Source: AC-37 sp045805345 (lineage in GTDB: Bacteria > Actinomycetota > Thermoleophilia > Solirubrobacterales > Thermoleophilaceae). Taken from it: a stretch of DNA of 5,582 nucleotides. The notes below the pieces were generated by a model, which worked only from the letters and a program-made list of their open reading frames with translations, was not told the DNA's origin and ran no database searches. Shown piece after piece: positions 5,250 to 5,582 of the stretch. The stretch's first letter is position 1, and each line of letters starts with the position of its first letter. The stretch lies in the NCBI GenBank assembly GCA_045805345.1, contig JBJMLK010000184.1, positions 1-5,582 of the forward strand. The letters run 5' to 3'. A program made the translations under genes and the position numbers.

Positions 5250-5582
5250 CCCGCCGCCTCCGTGGCGCTCTCGTACACCTCGTGCACCACGCCGCCGCCG
5301 CCGAACTCGGCCTTGAAGCGGTGCAGCCCGTGGTCGAGCGGCCGGCCTCCGCCGGCCATGCTCGTGCCGAAGTCGAAGTAGCGCGCGCCGGCCTCCTCTG
5401 CAAGCGCGATGCAGCGCTCCACCACCGCGTCGAGCGCGCTCGTGCGCATGCCGTCCTCGCTCGCGGCCATGTACTGGACGTGGTGGACCGGCGCCGTGGC
5501 GAACAGGACCACGCCGGCCACCACCTCGCCGTCGAGCCGTCCGGCCACGAGGCGGATCGTCTCCGGGAACCGGTCGCGCAGC
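5246..5582 (-). CDS. GNAT/FemAB-like acyltransferase, C-terminal part (5' end beyond right edge)
   Basis: The last 111 residues are visible. The frame is open to the window edge (reading LRDRFPETIRLVAGRLDGE from the edge), so the true start is outside and the GTG at 5548 is internal. The visible part matches the C-terminal half of GNAT-fold proteins of the FemAB/BioF2-like type found in polysaccharide loci. A strand GEVVAGVVLFAT is followed by HHVQYMAASEDGM, a helix ALDAVVERCIALAEEAGARY, then FDFGTSMAGGGRPLDHGLHRFKAEFGG, and a final HEVYES. In related proteins this block reads like FDFG-S-E--G--LN-GL---K--FG. The probable role is acyl or aminoacyl transfer to an amino group. An attractive but unproven substrate is the 3-amino group of the sugar made by the opposite operon, since no left-handed beta-helix (FdtC/QdtC-type) acetyltransferase is in the window. 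It overlaps the glycosyltransferase start by 4 bp. Confidence 0.75.
   Translation of the reverse strand, partial: LRDRFPETIRLVAGRLDGEVVAGVVLFATAPVHHVQYMAASEDGMRTSALDAVVERCIALAEEAGARYFDFGTSMAGGGRPLDHGLHRFKAEFGGGGVVHEVYESATEAAG
5257..5261 (-). promoter_or_regulatory. Shine-Dalgarno GGAGG for the glycosyltransferase
   Basis: On the minus strand GGAGG lies seven bases before the GTG at 5249, inside the end of the upstream acyltransferase gene. It decides the start at 5249 and supports coupled translation of the two genes. Confidence 0.75.

Noticed and set aside
3790..5403. Very long minus-strand open frame spanning the glycosyltransferase and the propeller gene
   Set aside because: Its product is a low-complexity Arg/Ala/Pro-rich string. 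The real genes in other frames over the same span carry complete family motifs.

Overview
This is a G+C-rich window (roughly 70% by eye) with dense genes, frequent GTG starts and 4-bp stop/start overlaps. That style fits a high-GC Actinomycetota-like genome, and the Thermoleophilia/Solirubrobacterales type would be my guess. The lineage is an inference from composition and gene style, not something the sequence proves.

Layout. (1) Positions 1-1077, minus strand: the N-terminal 359 residues of a secreted PQQ-dependent glucose/sorbosone dehydrogenase-type beta-propeller, running off the left edge. (2) Positions 1078-1144: a 67-bp divergent intergenic gap, the only place in the window where outward promoters for both flanking genes could sit. 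(3) Positions 1145-4000, plus strand: a tight four-gene unit. It contains a DegT/DnrJ/EryC1 sugar aminotransferase (FdtB/QdtB-like), two tandem FdtA/QdtA/WxcM-type cupin sugar 3,4-ketoisomerase paralogs, and a cytosolic five-bladed beta-propeller protein resembling GH43/GH130-type glycosidases. The two ketoisomerase genes overlap as ATGA, and the second overlaps the propeller gene as GTGA. (4) Positions 4023-5582, minus strand: a family 2 glycosyltransferase with a long helical C-terminal tail, preceded by and overlapping (GTGA) the 3' end of a GNAT/FemAB-like acyltransferase that runs off the right edge. The two blocks converge across a 22-bp gap.

Together, genes 2-6 look like part of a surface-polysaccharide or glycoprotein-glycan locus that makes and uses a 3-amino-3,6-dideoxyhexose. 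By family knowledge, a dTDP-4-keto-6-deoxyhexose (made by RmlA/RmlB, not in this window) is isomerised to the 3-keto sugar by the cupin enzyme and aminated at C3 by the PLP enzyme. It may then be N-acylated, and is transferred by a glycosyltransferase. The most interesting point is the ketoisomerase pair. The two proteins align without gaps (61 of 138 positions identical by hand count), but the active-site HxH of the downstream copy is HxY in the upstream copy. This suggests a catalytic/variant pair, possibly a heteromer or two different sugar isomerisations. The coupled propeller protein, with no signal peptide, is a second candidate for an unassigned function. I see no mobile elements, CRISPR arrays, tRNA or rRNA genes.
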